27,247 bases of DNA. It comes from an uncultured Eubacterium sp. (GTDB lineage: Bacteria; Bacillota; Clostridia; Lachnospirales; Lachnospiraceae). Location: assembly GCA_910579075.1 (NCBI GenBank), contig CAJTSV010000043.1, positions 1 to 27,247 on the forward strand, in the 5' to 3' direction. The translations under genes were made by a program, and so were the position numbers. A model generated the notes under the pieces. That model saw only the letters and a program-made list of their open reading frames with translations, did no database searches and was not told the DNA's origin. How positions within the stretch are numbered: position 1 is the first letter of the stretch; the number at the start of each line of letters is the position of its first letter. Shown here piece after piece: positions 5,238 to 13,905 of the stretch.

Positions 5238-7688
5238 TTACTTACTTAATCTTTCAATCATTGCAAGAATCCGTCCTGCACATTCCCGGACTACTGTTTC
5301 TGAAAGCTGCCCTTGCGCATATGCACGGCGGATACTCTCGTCGTCATTCAAATTTCCCGGCATAATAATGTCATTCCCAGCAGCTGCGCACTGCCACGGC
5401 ACGCTTCCGTCCTCAGGAACTGTTGTATTCCAGTCAGACATAATCACCCCTTCAAATCCCCACTCCTGACGCGCAACCGTCTGGCACAGCTGACGGCTGT
5501 TTGCTGCATGGGTTCCGTTTATGCAGTTATAAGAAGACATGATCGCTGCCGGCGCACTCTCCTTTACCACGATCTCAAATCCGCGGAAATATATTTCTCG
5601 AAGAGCCCGCTCAGAAATACATACATTTACTCCCATCCGGTTATCCTCCTGATTATTGCAGGCAAAATGCTTGATAGTCACGCCGCATGTCTTATGGCTC
5701 TGCACACCGACAGTTACAGCTGCTGCAATCATGCCTGACAAAAGCGGATCTTCCGAATAATATTCAAAATTACGTCCGCACAGCGGATTCCTTTGGATAT
5801 TCATGCCAGGCGCCAGCCACAGGTCCACATGGAACTCCTCCATCTCAACAGCAATCGCACTGCCAAACTCACGCACCAGTTCCAGATCCCACGTCTGCGC
5901 CAATGCTGTCCCGACAGGAAACGCAGTACAGTACTGATAATAAGTGTCTGCATCTTCGTGCAGCTGAACATCTTCTAAGAACCCGTTTTCCAGTGAACCA
6001 AGAACGCCAACGCCGTATACGATATCTGTCCTCATATCCACCTCATAGCTCTGACGCAGACGGAGGCCGGCCGGGCCGTCTGCCATAATCAGGGAACGTA
6101 TCCCATACATTTCTTCTAATGCTTCCGTCGTCTCTCCGGCAGAACCGGGAACGCGGATGCCGGCAGAGCCAAGCGTACTCGCACCCTGCGTAATATTGCC
6201 GTACAAGAGTGGTATCAGCTCCTCTACAGGCTGCTTTCCAGCAGCCGGAGCATGGTACGTTTTCCGCTTCTCTTCCTGCGGTGCAAAACGAATAACTGTT
6301 ATCCCCTGCTTTTCTGCCTGATCAAGCCATTTTTCAGCCTTGCTGACCGCAGTCTGTGACACGCCGAATTCTTTAAATGACGCCTCCGGGCATATCTTTT
6401 CTGTCCGTTCCAATACCGCAAGCTGCGGAACCTCCAGCACTGCCGCAAGCTGCAGGCAGGCAGAATGCTTTCCAATCCATACGCCATATTTTCCTGCTTC
6501 AACGACCCATGCACTCATCTGCTCTGAAAAGCTGGCAAGCTGCTTTTGCCTGACAAAAACTGTAATCTGCTGCATGCCGCCCGGCGGTATTACATCCGTT
6601 TTCGCAAAACCTGCCAGCCTGTGGTATTCCATTGCAGTACCCGTCTGCGGCGGTGTCACGTATACCTGCACCACTTCCCTGCCAGAATAATGCTCTCCGG
6701 TATTTTTTACCGATACCGTTACTTTTATACCAGCTTCTACGATCTGAACGCCTTCAAACTTCATAGAAAAGTCTGTATAAGAAAGTCCGAACCCAAACGG
6801 AAACAGCGGCCTGATGCCAAAGCTGTCAAAATACCGGTATCCGACATATATGCCTTCCCGGTATTCCTCCGTCGTAAGGTCTCCGTTTAAATAACTGTAG
6901 TCTTCGGCAGACGGATAATCCTCATAAGCTCTCGCCCATGTAGTAGTCAGCCTGCCTTCCGGCACCGCCCTGCCAAACAGAACATCTGCCACTGCATGTC
7001 CGCCCTCCTGCCCAGGCAGGGAAATATTTAAAACTGCCCTGATATATTCTGCTTCCTTTAAGATGTCGGTTAATTCTACTGGAGCGCCGACATTTAAGAT
7101 CAGCACAATCGGCATACGCTCCCGGTTCAGGTATAATAGATCCTCCCGTTCGCTGCTGCTTAAATAATAATCTCCTTCTTCCCTGCGCCTGTCTCTGCCC
7201 TCACCGGAAATACGACTGATGACATAAACGGCAGCTGACGCCCCTTCCAGATCTGCGGCTTCAATCCTTCTTCCCTGCGGAAGCACAAACGGATTATCGG
7301 CATAGGCATCAAACGGATTGTCTACCAGCTTCGCAGCCTGAAGCACCTTTTCCTTCCATGCGTTCCTTGCCGCTTCATAGCGTTTTTGATAATCTTCCAG
7401 CCAGTCTATGTCAGCTACCGACCTTCCGGCCTCTGTAAATCCCCGATAAATGGAGATATTTTCACGATTGTTGACATCACCGGAGCCAATGCCGCCCTTG
7501 ACCGTATGGCCCGCACCGCTTCCAAACAGCGCAACAGTAATGGATTCCTCAAATGGAAGCAGCCCCTCATTCTTTAGTAAAACAATTCCTTCCGCCGCCG
7601 TGCGCCGCGCTAAAAATCCATGTGCAAGCTCCCGTTTTGACGGTTTCTGCATCAATGTACCGCTATGATTCCAGTTTAAATTCCCCAT
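5238..7688 (-). CDS. GH3 beta-glucosidase with circularly permuted domain order
   Basis: This 816-residue enzyme should remove terminal beta-linked glucose from imported oligosaccharides. It has no signal peptide, so it acts in the cytoplasm. The order of domains is inverted relative to standard GH3. The alpha/beta sandwich comes first (about 30-270; AAEGIVLLKNEGLLP and GEGRDRR, with Glu163 as candidate acid/base). A fibronectin III-like domain follows (about 295-415, after FPFGFGLSY), and the TIM-barrel domain is last (about 525-816). The barrel carries ADGPAGLR, KHFACNNQE (673-681) and the nucleophile motif MSDW (Asp752). This permuted order is known from Ruminococcus albus and Butyrivibrio beta-glucosidases. 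AAAGGA precedes the ATG at normal distance. It lies downstream of the transporter genes but is separated from them by a strong hairpin terminator, so its level probably depends on readthrough or a weak internal promoter. Confidence 0.9.
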   Translation of the reverse strand: MGNLNWNHSGTLMQKPSKRELAHGFLARRTAAEGIVLLKNEGLLPFEESITVALFGSGAGHTVKGGIGSGDVNNRENISIYRGFTEAGRSVADIDWLEDYQKRYEAARNAWKEKVLQAAKLVDNPFDAYADNPFVLPQGRRIEAADLEGASAAVYVISRISGEGRDRRREEGDYYLSSSEREDLLYLNRERMPIVLILNVGAPVELTDILKEAEYIRAVLNISLPGQEGGHAVADVLFGRAVPEGRLTTTWARAYEDYPSAEDYSYLNGDLTTEEYREGIYVGYRYFDSFGIRPLFPFGFGLSYTDFSMKFEGVQIVEAGIKVTVSVKNTGEHYSGREVVQVYVTPPQTGTAMEYHRLAGFAKTDVIPPGGMQQITVFVRQKQLASFSEQMSAWVVEAGKYGVWIGKHSACLQLAAVLEVPQLAVLERTEKICPEASFKEFGVSQTAVSKAEKWLDQAEKQGITVIRFAPQEEKRKTYHAPAAGKQPVEELIPLLYGNITQGASTLGSAGIRVPGSAGETTEALEEMYGIRSLIMADGPAGLRLRQSYEVDMRTDIVYGVGVLGSLENGFLEDVQLHEDADTYYQYCTAFPVGTALAQTWDLELVREFGSAIAVEMEEFHVDLWLAPGMNIQRNPLCGRNFEYYSEDPLLSGMIAAAVTVGVQSHKTCGVTIKHFACNNQEDNRMGVNVCISERALREIYFRGFEIVVKESAPAAIMSSYNCINGTHAANSRQLCQTVARQEWGFEGVIMSDWNTTVPEDGSVPWQCAAAGNDIIMPGNLNDDESIRRAYAQGQLSETVVRECAGRILAMIERLSK

Positions 7689-7724
7689 AACTATTCCTTT
7701 CCTGATTTCCTGTTATTTGATAGC

Positions 7725-7787
7725 AAAAAGACTTCCACAGCCGTCACATACGTTTATTCGCAATATAACAGCTATGTAAGTCTTTTT
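7725..7787 (-). terminator. Terminator between transporter operon and GH3 gene
   Basis: AAAAAGACTT (7725-7734) is a perfect inverted repeat of AAGTCTTTTT (7778-7787), with an additional inner ACATA/TATGT pairing. Minus-strand transcripts of the permease genes meet it about 60 nt after the last stop, and the stem ends in a T run. It works on paper in both directions. Confidence 0.75.
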
Positions 7788-7849
7788 GTCTAAAATCTCA
7801 CTCTGCGATGATTATTCCAAAACACTGCCATGCATCGCTCCTGCAAAGT

Positions 7850-8695
7850 TTACTCCTTAACACCGCCAAGCGTTACACCTGCGATAATATACTTAGATAA
7901 GAGCAGATATACAAAGATGATCGGCACAATCGCGATCGTAATCATCATATAAATCTTGCCCATATCAAAATTCATATAATCCGCGCCTCGAAGCGTTGCA
8001 ATCAGAATCGGCACCGTCATCTTATTCTTCGACTGTATTACCAGTGCCGGAACGAAGTAATTATTCCAGGAACCTACAAAGGAAAAGATCGCCTGTACTG
8101 CAATCGCCGGCTTCATAATCGGAAGCACGATTTTGTTAAATGTCCAAAATTCCCCAGAGCCATCGATTCTAGCCGCTTCAACAAGAGACAGCGGAAGGGA
8201 AGACTGCAGATAGCTGTACATAAAGTAAAATACAGACGGTGAAGCAATCGACGGAATAATCAGCGGAAGCAGCGAATCATACATTCCCATATTCGTAATC
8301 AAGCGCAGAAATCCCATAGCAGTAACCTGTGTCGGCATGACAAGAATCGCCATAATAAATGTAAATGCCACTTTTTTAAGCTTAAAATCATATACGTACA
8401 ATCCATAAGCTGTCAGTGCCGAAAAATAAGTACAGATTGCCGCGGAACAGCCGGAAACAATCAGACTGTTTATAATTCCCCGAAACATCGGGAAAGAACC
8501 GTCATTTGCCACACTGTTCAAATTTTTTAACAGGTATGAGCCCGGCAGGGCCGAAAACCCTTTCTGTAAATCTGCATGTGAACGTGTCGCATTAATAAAC
8601 AGGATATAAAAGAAAAACAGACACATAAATGACAGAATAATAAGTACCGTATGTGCCAGAATACTCCGGCCTCGGCCTGATGTATTTGATTTCAT
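7850..8695 (-). CDS. CUT1 sugar ABC transporter permease (MalG-type)
   Basis: A 281-residue inner-membrane permease with about six hydrophobic segments, the first at residues 11-34. It has the conserved cytoplasmic EAA loop at about 171-197 (LVEAARIDGSGEFW, then KIVLPIMKP), which contacts the ATPase. The C-terminus SKYIIAGVTLGGVKE is typical of the MalG side of CUT1 systems. AAGGAG, located in the last codons of the upstream permease gene, serves as its ribosome-binding site; only 3 bp separate the genes, indicating translational coupling. It should import beta-gluco-oligosaccharides together with the MalF-type permease and the lipoprotein encoded upstream. The substrate is inferred from the surrounding glucan enzymes. 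Confidence 0.92.
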   Translation of the reverse strand: MKSNTSGRGRSILAHTVLIILSFMCLFFFYILFINATRSHADLQKGFSALPGSYLLKNLNSVANDGSFPMFRGIINSLIVSGCSAAICTYFSALTAYGLYVYDFKLKKVAFTFIMAILVMPTQVTAMGFLRLITNMGMYDSLLPLIIPSIASPSVFYFMYSYLQSSLPLSLVEAARIDGSGEFWTFNKIVLPIMKPAIAVQAIFSFVGSWNNYFVPALVIQSKNKMTVPILIATLRGADYMNFDMGKIYMMITIAIVPIIFVYLLLSKYIIAGVTLGGVKE

Positions 8696-8698
8696 AAG

Positions 8699-9649
8699 TT
8701 ATCTCCTTCCTGCCTTTTTTGCTTTTTTTGCAGCTGCCTTCGAACCATCCGGGTCGTCGTCATTTGTGATCTTATAGGTAATAAAGCACAGTATGCCCGC
8801 TACGATAAACAGATAGACTGACAATGCGCCTGCCATGCCATAGTTCTTGCTCTTCAAATGGCTGTTTAAGAACATGATAAGCGTCATAGATGTACGGTCC
8901 GGCGTACCCTGCCCGTTTGTCAGAATCTGTGGAACATCGAACATCTGGAGTCCGCCGATAATGGATGTAATTAAAGTATAAGCCAGAATCGGACGAATCA
9001 GAGGGAGCGTAATATGAAAGAACCTTTTCATGCTGTTGCAGCCGTCCAGCTCAGCAGCTTCAAAAATATCCGGGCTGATACCCATAATCGCAGCCATCAG
9101 CATAATCGTCGTATTTCCGAACCACATCAAAAAGTTCATCAGCCCTACAAGAGCCCTTGTTCCAAATACGGAGCCTAAAAAATCAATCGGTTCTTTGATT
9201 AATCCGACCGACGTCAGAATCGAATTGATAGGCCCGCCGGTTGAAAACATCGTAAAAAACAGCATTGCGAATGCAGATGCCATAATCAGGTTCGGCAGAT
9301 AAATGACCACCTTAAAAAACTGGGTACAGCGGATTTTCAGACGTGCATCTACAAACCATGACGCAAGCAGAAGCGCTACGACGATCTGCGGGATAAATCC
9401 GATCATCCACAAAATAAACGTATTGCCGGCGTATTTGAGCATATCTGATTTCAGCAGCTCTATATAATTTGCCATACCAATGAAATTCGGCCCGATTTCT
9501 TTTAATCCCGAACGATAATATTCAAAAAAGCTGTACCGGATCGTATCTGCCAGAGGTATTAAGGAAAAAATGAAAAAACTAACGAAAAAAGGAAGAATAA
9601 ATATGTATCCCCATTTCGAATAATCAATACTTCCGCCTTTCTTTTTCAT
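8699..9649 (-). CDS. CUT1 sugar ABC transporter permease (MalF-type)
   Basis: I start this gene at the ATG at 9649 (316 residues). The in-frame ATG at 9658 directly abuts the AAAGGA site, which leaves no spacing, whereas 9649 has about 9 bp. The protein has six predicted membrane segments (first at about 16-37). The EAA loop is at about 197-220 (EAAELDGCNSMKRFF, ITLPLIRP), and the C-terminal tail is Lys-rich (AAAKKAKKAGRR). It pairs with the MalG-type permease immediately downstream. No ATP-binding subunit is encoded anywhere in the window. Firmicute CUT1 systems often share an MsmK-like ATPase encoded elsewhere, and that is the likely arrangement here. Confidence 0.9.
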   Translation of the reverse strand: MKKKGGSIDYSKWGYIFILPFFVSFFIFSLIPLADTIRYSFFEYYRSGLKEIGPNFIGMANYIELLKSDMLKYAGNTFILWMIGFIPQIVVALLLASWFVDARLKIRCTQFFKVVIYLPNLIMASAFAMLFFTMFSTGGPINSILTSVGLIKEPIDFLGSVFGTRALVGLMNFLMWFGNTTIMLMAAIMGISPDIFEAAELDGCNSMKRFFHITLPLIRPILAYTLITSIIGGLQMFDVPQILTNGQGTPDRTSMTLIMFLNSHLKSKNYGMAGALSVYLFIVAGILCFITYKITNDDDPDGSKAAAKKAKKAGRR

Positions 9650-9695
9650 AAGGGTCATTCCTTTCTTTTTCTATTCTGCTTCTATTCTTTTGTGT

Positions 9696-9731
9696 GCCGC
9701 CGCGCTGAGCAAAAAGCCATCGCGCGGCAGC
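9696..9731 (-). other. Intercistronic GC-rich hairpin after the binding-protein gene
   Basis: GCCGCCGCGC (9696-9705) pairs with GCGCGGCAGC (9722-9731) with one mismatch, immediately after the stop of the lipoprotein gene and before the first permease gene. It lacks a T run. Such stems commonly protect the 3' end of the binding-protein mRNA or partly stop transcription, so the binding protein is made in excess over the permeases. Confidence 0.6.
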
Positions 9732-9740
9732 CTCTTAGTA

Positions 9741-11186
9741 TTATTCCGGCCACTGAATCTCCGTAAGGTCTGCGTAACGCTCCCTGATTGCTGTTTCAAA
9801 ATTCTGCTTTGCTTTTTCAAAATCAACTTTGCCCTGGAAATAATCACTAAACGCACTCTGGATTAATTCAACACTTCCCTGGTCATAAGCAGAAAGCGGC
9901 GCGATCTTAACACCCTCAGCCGCAGGGGCGAAATATTCAAATGTATTCTGTCCGCCAAGGAATTTGGAAGCATAGGTCTTGCTGTCCTTGGCAGCTTCCT
10001 GCATACCGCTTTTTGTATTTGTATAATCTAAGAATTTCTGGGAAATCTCTAACAAATTATCTTTATCAGCGGTTAAAGAAAGCATAATATCTTTCACATA
10101 TTTTGGATTATCCGTACCCTGACATGCAATGATATAGGAACCGCCCCAGTTGTAATCCTGCGGAGCTTTTGTAACAGCCCATACGCCGTTATCACCGTCC
10201 CAGTTCTTTTTCAGCGTAAAGTCAATTCCCCATGCCGGGAACAGGAAGGAGAACACTTTCGATGTAGAGCCCATTGTCTTGTTCCAGTCATCGTTAAACT
10301 GTCCCTTTACACTCTTATCCAGATATCCCGCATCCAGCCATTCCTTGGAATCCCTGACCCAGTCCATAATCTTCTGGTCAACCTTTAATACCGTAGATCC
10401 TGCGCTGACCCATGGCTCAGAAATGCTGTTTCCATACAGACGGAACGTATCCGCATAGGAAGAAAATGTATAGTATCCGGCTTTCTTAAGCTCCGCCGCG
10501 GTTTCCTTCATCGTATCCCAGTCTTTGACTTTTTCACCGATCTCTGTCGGGTCGTCCGTGCCGAACACTTCCTTGGCAATATCACGCCGATATACCAAAA
10601 GTCCCGGGCAGCACTGCCATGTAGAAGCTCTCTGCACGCCGTTTACATCCGAAGCGATCACTTTTGTAAAATCATACTGGTCTGACAAATCGGTTTCCGG
10701 GTTAATGCCTAAATCTTCCAGCGGCATTGCCACATCCACATCTGCGTCTGTATACTTGAATACATAATCTGTCTCCGCCAGGAAAATATCGATCTTGTCA
10801 TCATCCGCCGCGTCTGCCTGATTCATCAGCGCTTCATCCAGCTTCTGCTGATACACTCCGTCCTGATTCGGATTTACAATCCAGTGGATTTCTGTCCCAT
10901 CATTTAATGTAGTAACCGTCTTGTCAGCAGATGTTTCCTTTACTTCCGGATAAACAGCCTCTATACGCTCACGGAACTCATCATTCCAGCTATAGATGTT
11001 AATCACCCTGCCGTCGCCTTCAAAGCCTCCGGAAGCATCGACACCCTGGCTGTCTCCTGCATCCTGGCCGCTGTCAGAACCCTGCTGGTCTTCTCCGCTT
11101 GACTCCCCGCTCTGACTGCCACATCCGGCCAGAGAACCAGCTGTTACGGCTGCCGCCAGCATCATGCATACCAATTTCCTTTTCAT
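9741..11186 (-). CDS. Extracellular sugar-binding lipoprotein of ABC transporter (family 1)
   Basis: A 481-residue solute-binding protein. The N-terminus is a lipoprotein signal: basic MKRKL, a hydrophobic core, and a lipobox LAGC with Cys22 as the lipidated residue. A Ser/Gly/Asp/Gln-rich flexible linker follows (about 23-55). The mature domain starts near RVINIYSWNDEF, and features such as GVQRASTWQCCPGLLVYRRDIA fit CUT1 binding proteins. It is anchored outside the membrane and hands oligosaccharides to the two permeases encoded next in the operon. AAAGGAGG precedes the ATG. It has its own promoter with an upstream regulatory element at 11249-11315. Substrate specificity for beta-glucan oligosaccharides is inferred from the neighbours. 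Confidence 0.88.
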   Translation of the reverse strand: MKRKLVCMMLAAAVTAGSLAGCGSQSGESSGEDQQGSDSGQDAGDSQGVDASGGFEGDGRVINIYSWNDEFRERIEAVYPEVKETSADKTVTTLNDGTEIHWIVNPNQDGVYQQKLDEALMNQADAADDDKIDIFLAETDYVFKYTDADVDVAMPLEDLGINPETDLSDQYDFTKVIASDVNGVQRASTWQCCPGLLVYRRDIAKEVFGTDDPTEIGEKVKDWDTMKETAAELKKAGYYTFSSYADTFRLYGNSISEPWVSAGSTVLKVDQKIMDWVRDSKEWLDAGYLDKSVKGQFNDDWNKTMGSTSKVFSFLFPAWGIDFTLKKNWDGDNGVWAVTKAPQDYNWGGSYIIACQGTDNPKYVKDIMLSLTADKDNLLEISQKFLDYTNTKSGMQEAAKDSKTYASKFLGGQNTFEYFAPAAEGVKIAPLSAYDQGSVELIQSAFSDYFQGKVDFEKAKQNFETAIRERYADLTEIQWPE

Positions 11187-11248
11187 AAAACTTATCCTCC
11201 TTTGATTTTATAAATATTTTATATAGCTTTATTGCTTTTGTTAGATAC

Positions 11249-11315
11249 ATTATAAAAAATTTATATCCTCCGATATACCATTAACATGTAAAAAACATCA
11301 AAATCATGACATAAT
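11249..11315 (-). promoter_or_regulatory. Activator-type promoter of the transporter operon
   Basis: On the minus strand the -10 box TATAAT is at 11254-11249. The -35 position (11277-11272) reads TATATC, a poor match that suggests an activator is needed. Upstream, the core CATGATTTTGA (11308-11298) belongs to a 46-bp stretch (11315-11270). That stretch matches 32 of 46 positions without gaps to 13972-13927, upstream of the 804-aa GH94 gene. In both places the core begins 44 bp from the -10 box. The likely ligand is the AraC-type regulator encoded at 14101. Confidence 0.6.
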
Positions 11316-11321
11316 ATGAAT

Positions 11322-13736
11322 TTATGAAATATCTACAATAATCTCAGTCTGATCCTTTAATAATTGTGCAGAAATATAATTTCCTTCGATTTCCTGCCCG
11401 TCAATAGTGACTTTTTTGCACCCGCCTGGTACATGCCCATGGTTGTTTACCACAATGTGCAGATGCTTTCCCCGAAACTCTTTATCAATTTCAAAACCAT
11501 CCCAGTCTTTTGGAATCGCCGGCTCTATTTTAAGGCCGTAAAAATCAGGACGCATACCCAGAATGCCTTCCACACATCCTACCATGACCGTAGAAGCCGT
11601 GCCTGTCAGCCAGTGTACATGAGAACGTCCAAAATGCGGACTGGCTTTGCCTTCGGTAAACTGTCCATAGCAGTACGGCTCCAGCTTTCGGATTTCTGCC
11701 CGGTCGTTTTGTGCCGCAGGCGCATTTTCCATAAAATACTGGAATGCCCGGTCTCCATTTCCGCGCAAGGCTTCCGCAAGAATCAGCCATCCCTGAGACT
11801 GTGAAAAAATCCCAGCGTTTTCTTTGACGCCTGCGTTGTAGATCACAGCGAGTGCCCCGTCAAAGGCATGTGCATGATAAGGAGGGTCCATCAAAACTGC
11901 CCCGTACTCCGTATTCAGCCTCTCATATACCGCATTCATAGCCGCCTCCGCCTGGCTGTCCGATGCAAATCCGCTGATCACAGCCCAGCTCTGCGGATTC
12001 AGCCATATATTTGCTTCCGGATCTGTACGCTTCCCGATCACTTCTCCTTTTTCTGTAAATCCCCGGATAAACCTGTCCTCATCCCAGCACAAATCCTGTA
12101 TTGCCATCCGAAGCTTTTTTTTCTCTTCATCTAAATACCTGATATAATCCTCATCCTTTTTATATTCCGCAAACTCCTTTAAAATCGACATAGCCAGATA
12201 GAACTGGAACGCCACAAACGAAGATTCTCCCTCGCTTCCAAGCCGCAGGCAGTCGTTCCAGTCTGCGTACAGCCCGGCCGGCATCCCGTGCCTTCCCAAA
12301 TGCTCCATAGAAAAATTAACCGCCCGTTTTAAATGTTCGTATACCGTGCCTTCATCCTTATTGGCAAAAGGAATGACTTCATCCATAAAAGAGAGGTCGC
12401 CTGACTCTGAAATATATTTATAGATCGTCGGGAACAGCCACAGTGCATCGTCGGCACGGTATGCCGGATGTCCTGTTTCCTTTACATAAGAAGCGTCGTC
12501 CGGCGTATCTTCATGTCCCGGATTATGGGTAAATTTGACAAGCGGAAGCCCGCCGCCGTGATCTACCTGTGCCGAAAGCATAAACCGGATTTTTTCTACT
12601 GCCATTTCCGGTGCCAGATGAATAATGCCCTGTATATCCTGCACTGTATCACGGTACCCGTAGCCATTCCGCAGCCCGCAGTATATAAAAGAAGCTGCAC
12701 GTGACCAGATAAATGTCATAAAGCAGTTGTAAGCATTCCATGTATTGACCATCGTGTTGAATTCCTTGCTCGGCGTCTTAACCTGAAACCGCGACAGTTT
12801 TCCATGCCAGTAATCAGCCAGTTTTTCCATATCCTCCGCGCAGGTTTTCTGTGGGTCCTGATAACATGCCAGGATGCTTTCCGCCTCTGCATCATCTTTC
12901 ATCCCAAGGATAAAAGCGATCGTTTTCGTCTCTCCCGGTGCCAGCGTAAGCACCGCAGTAAGCGCGCCGCATCCGTTCTCATTATAATTAAGCGTCCCGG
13001 CCAGCTCTCCATTTATCACTCCCTGAGGGTTCCCGTATCCATGATACCTGCCGAGAAATTTTTCCCTATCCCCGCAGTATGATTTAATTTCGGCCCCGGC
13101 CATTCCAAAGAAACGCTGTATCACAATCTTGTCATCTACATCCTCTCCTTTTGCAAGGCCGTCCAGATTGCCGTGAATCAGCTGGCAGATTCTGTTTCCG
13201 CTAAACTTTGTTCTGGTAATAAACTGTGAATATTGTAGATTTACCTGATCCTGCTCATAATTACTGACATTTGTGAATTCTGCATAGCCTGTGATACTTA
13301 GATTTCTTACTGTCTCGGACTGATTGGACACGCTTAGGTTCCAGACTTCATAAGACTTATCCAACGGGACATAATATAATGCTTCGGTATGAATCCCACT
13401 GTAATCTGCCGCTATTTTGGTATACGCCATTCCATGCCGGCATTCACTCTTGTAATCGGCAAGGTCTTTGCCGACCGGCTGCCAGGATGCCGACCAGTAA
13501 TCCGTGCTGTCATTGTCGCGAATATATATGTAGCGTCCGGGCTGATCGAACTGGTTGAAGATATAGCGTAAGATTCTGCCATTTGCACCGGATTTGGCAA
13601 AGCTGTATCCACCGGCATTATTAGATATGACTGCGCCATACTCAGGCGAGCCAAGGTAATTTGCCCACGGCGCGGGGGTGTCCGGCCTGGTTATTACATA
13701 TTCCCGTTTTTCATCATCAAAATATCCAAAATTCAT
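11322..13736 (-). CDS. GH94 disaccharide phosphorylase (cellobiose/chitobiose phosphorylase-like)
   Basis: This 804-residue cytoplasmic enzyme should split a beta-linked disaccharide with phosphate, releasing alpha-glucose 1-phosphate and saving ATP. It spans a full GH94 fold. The N-terminal beta-sandwich begins MNFGYFDDEKREYVITRP and includes PWANYLGS and AGGYSF. The (alpha/alpha)6 barrel carries GYRDTVQD (about 360-367) and the catalytic ADWND with Asp492; the typical cellobiose phosphorylase acid is near residue 490. The C-terminal part has LEPYCYGQF and HWLTGTAS. Length fits cellobiose or diacetylchitobiose phosphorylases. From memory, the N-terminal signature (RPDTPAPW, then SWQPV) is closer to the chitobiose type. 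The segment after GYRDTVQD (VDHGGGLPLVKFTHNPGH) differs from standard cellobiose phosphorylases, so specificity is open. It is transcribed towards the transporter operon from a regulated promoter with a long leader. Confidence 0.85.
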   Translation of the reverse strand: MNFGYFDDEKREYVITRPDTPAPWANYLGSPEYGAVISNNAGGYSFAKSGANGRILRYIFNQFDQPGRYIYIRDNDSTDYWSASWQPVGKDLADYKSECRHGMAYTKIAADYSGIHTEALYYVPLDKSYEVWNLSVSNQSETVRNLSITGYAEFTNVSNYEQDQVNLQYSQFITRTKFSGNRICQLIHGNLDGLAKGEDVDDKIVIQRFFGMAGAEIKSYCGDREKFLGRYHGYGNPQGVINGELAGTLNYNENGCGALTAVLTLAPGETKTIAFILGMKDDAEAESILACYQDPQKTCAEDMEKLADYWHGKLSRFQVKTPSKEFNTMVNTWNAYNCFMTFIWSRAASFIYCGLRNGYGYRDTVQDIQGIIHLAPEMAVEKIRFMLSAQVDHGGGLPLVKFTHNPGHEDTPDDASYVKETGHPAYRADDALWLFPTIYKYISESGDLSFMDEVIPFANKDEGTVYEHLKRAVNFSMEHLGRHGMPAGLYADWNDCLRLGSEGESSFVAFQFYLAMSILKEFAEYKKDEDYIRYLDEEKKKLRMAIQDLCWDEDRFIRGFTEKGEVIGKRTDPEANIWLNPQSWAVISGFASDSQAEAAMNAVYERLNTEYGAVLMDPPYHAHAFDGALAVIYNAGVKENAGIFSQSQGWLILAEALRGNGDRAFQYFMENAPAAQNDRAEIRKLEPYCYGQFTEGKASPHFGRSHVHWLTGTASTVMVGCVEGILGMRPDFYGLKIEPAIPKDWDGFEIDKEFRGKHLHIVVNNHGHVPGGCKKVTIDGQEIEGNYISAQLLKDQTEIIVDIS

Positions 13737-13787
13737 ACTTGCTCTCCTTTATATCTTTCTTCCTCTTTATTAATAACATTTATAAAA

Positions 13788-13886
13788 GGGTGTGTTATGG
13801 GGAGCCGGATGCAGGAAGAGGAAAACTGCCCGGCGTATGGGTACTCATTCATCTTAATTTTCCGGACACCCATAAATAAAACACCC
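13788..13886 (-). promoter_or_regulatory. Candidate two-state mRNA leader of the 804-aa GH94 gene
   Basis: The leader (about 163 nt from the predicted start near 13899) can fold into nested stems, given here in plus-strand letters: GGGTGT (13788-13793) with ACACCC (13881-13886), ATGGG (13797-13801) with CCCAT (13869-13873), and CCGGA (13805-13809) with TCCGG (13861-13865). An exclusive alternative uses TATGGGT (13836-13842) with ACCCATA (13868-13874) and GGAAAA (13820-13825) with TTTTCC (13858-13863). On the mRNA the outer stem ends in ACACCC followed by UUUU, resembling a weak terminator. This fits a riboswitch or attenuator, but no known class is recognised. Confidence 0.4.
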
Positions 13887-13905
13887 TATCTAAGCTGTTC
13901 CTATT

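Noticed and set aside
9030..9302. Plus-strand frame inside the permease gene
   Set aside because: It is a shadow of the well-supported MalF-type permease on the other strand.
11545..11790. Minus-strand alternative frame inside the 804-aa GH94 gene
   Set aside because: It lies wholly within the GH94 coding region in another frame, with no start signals.
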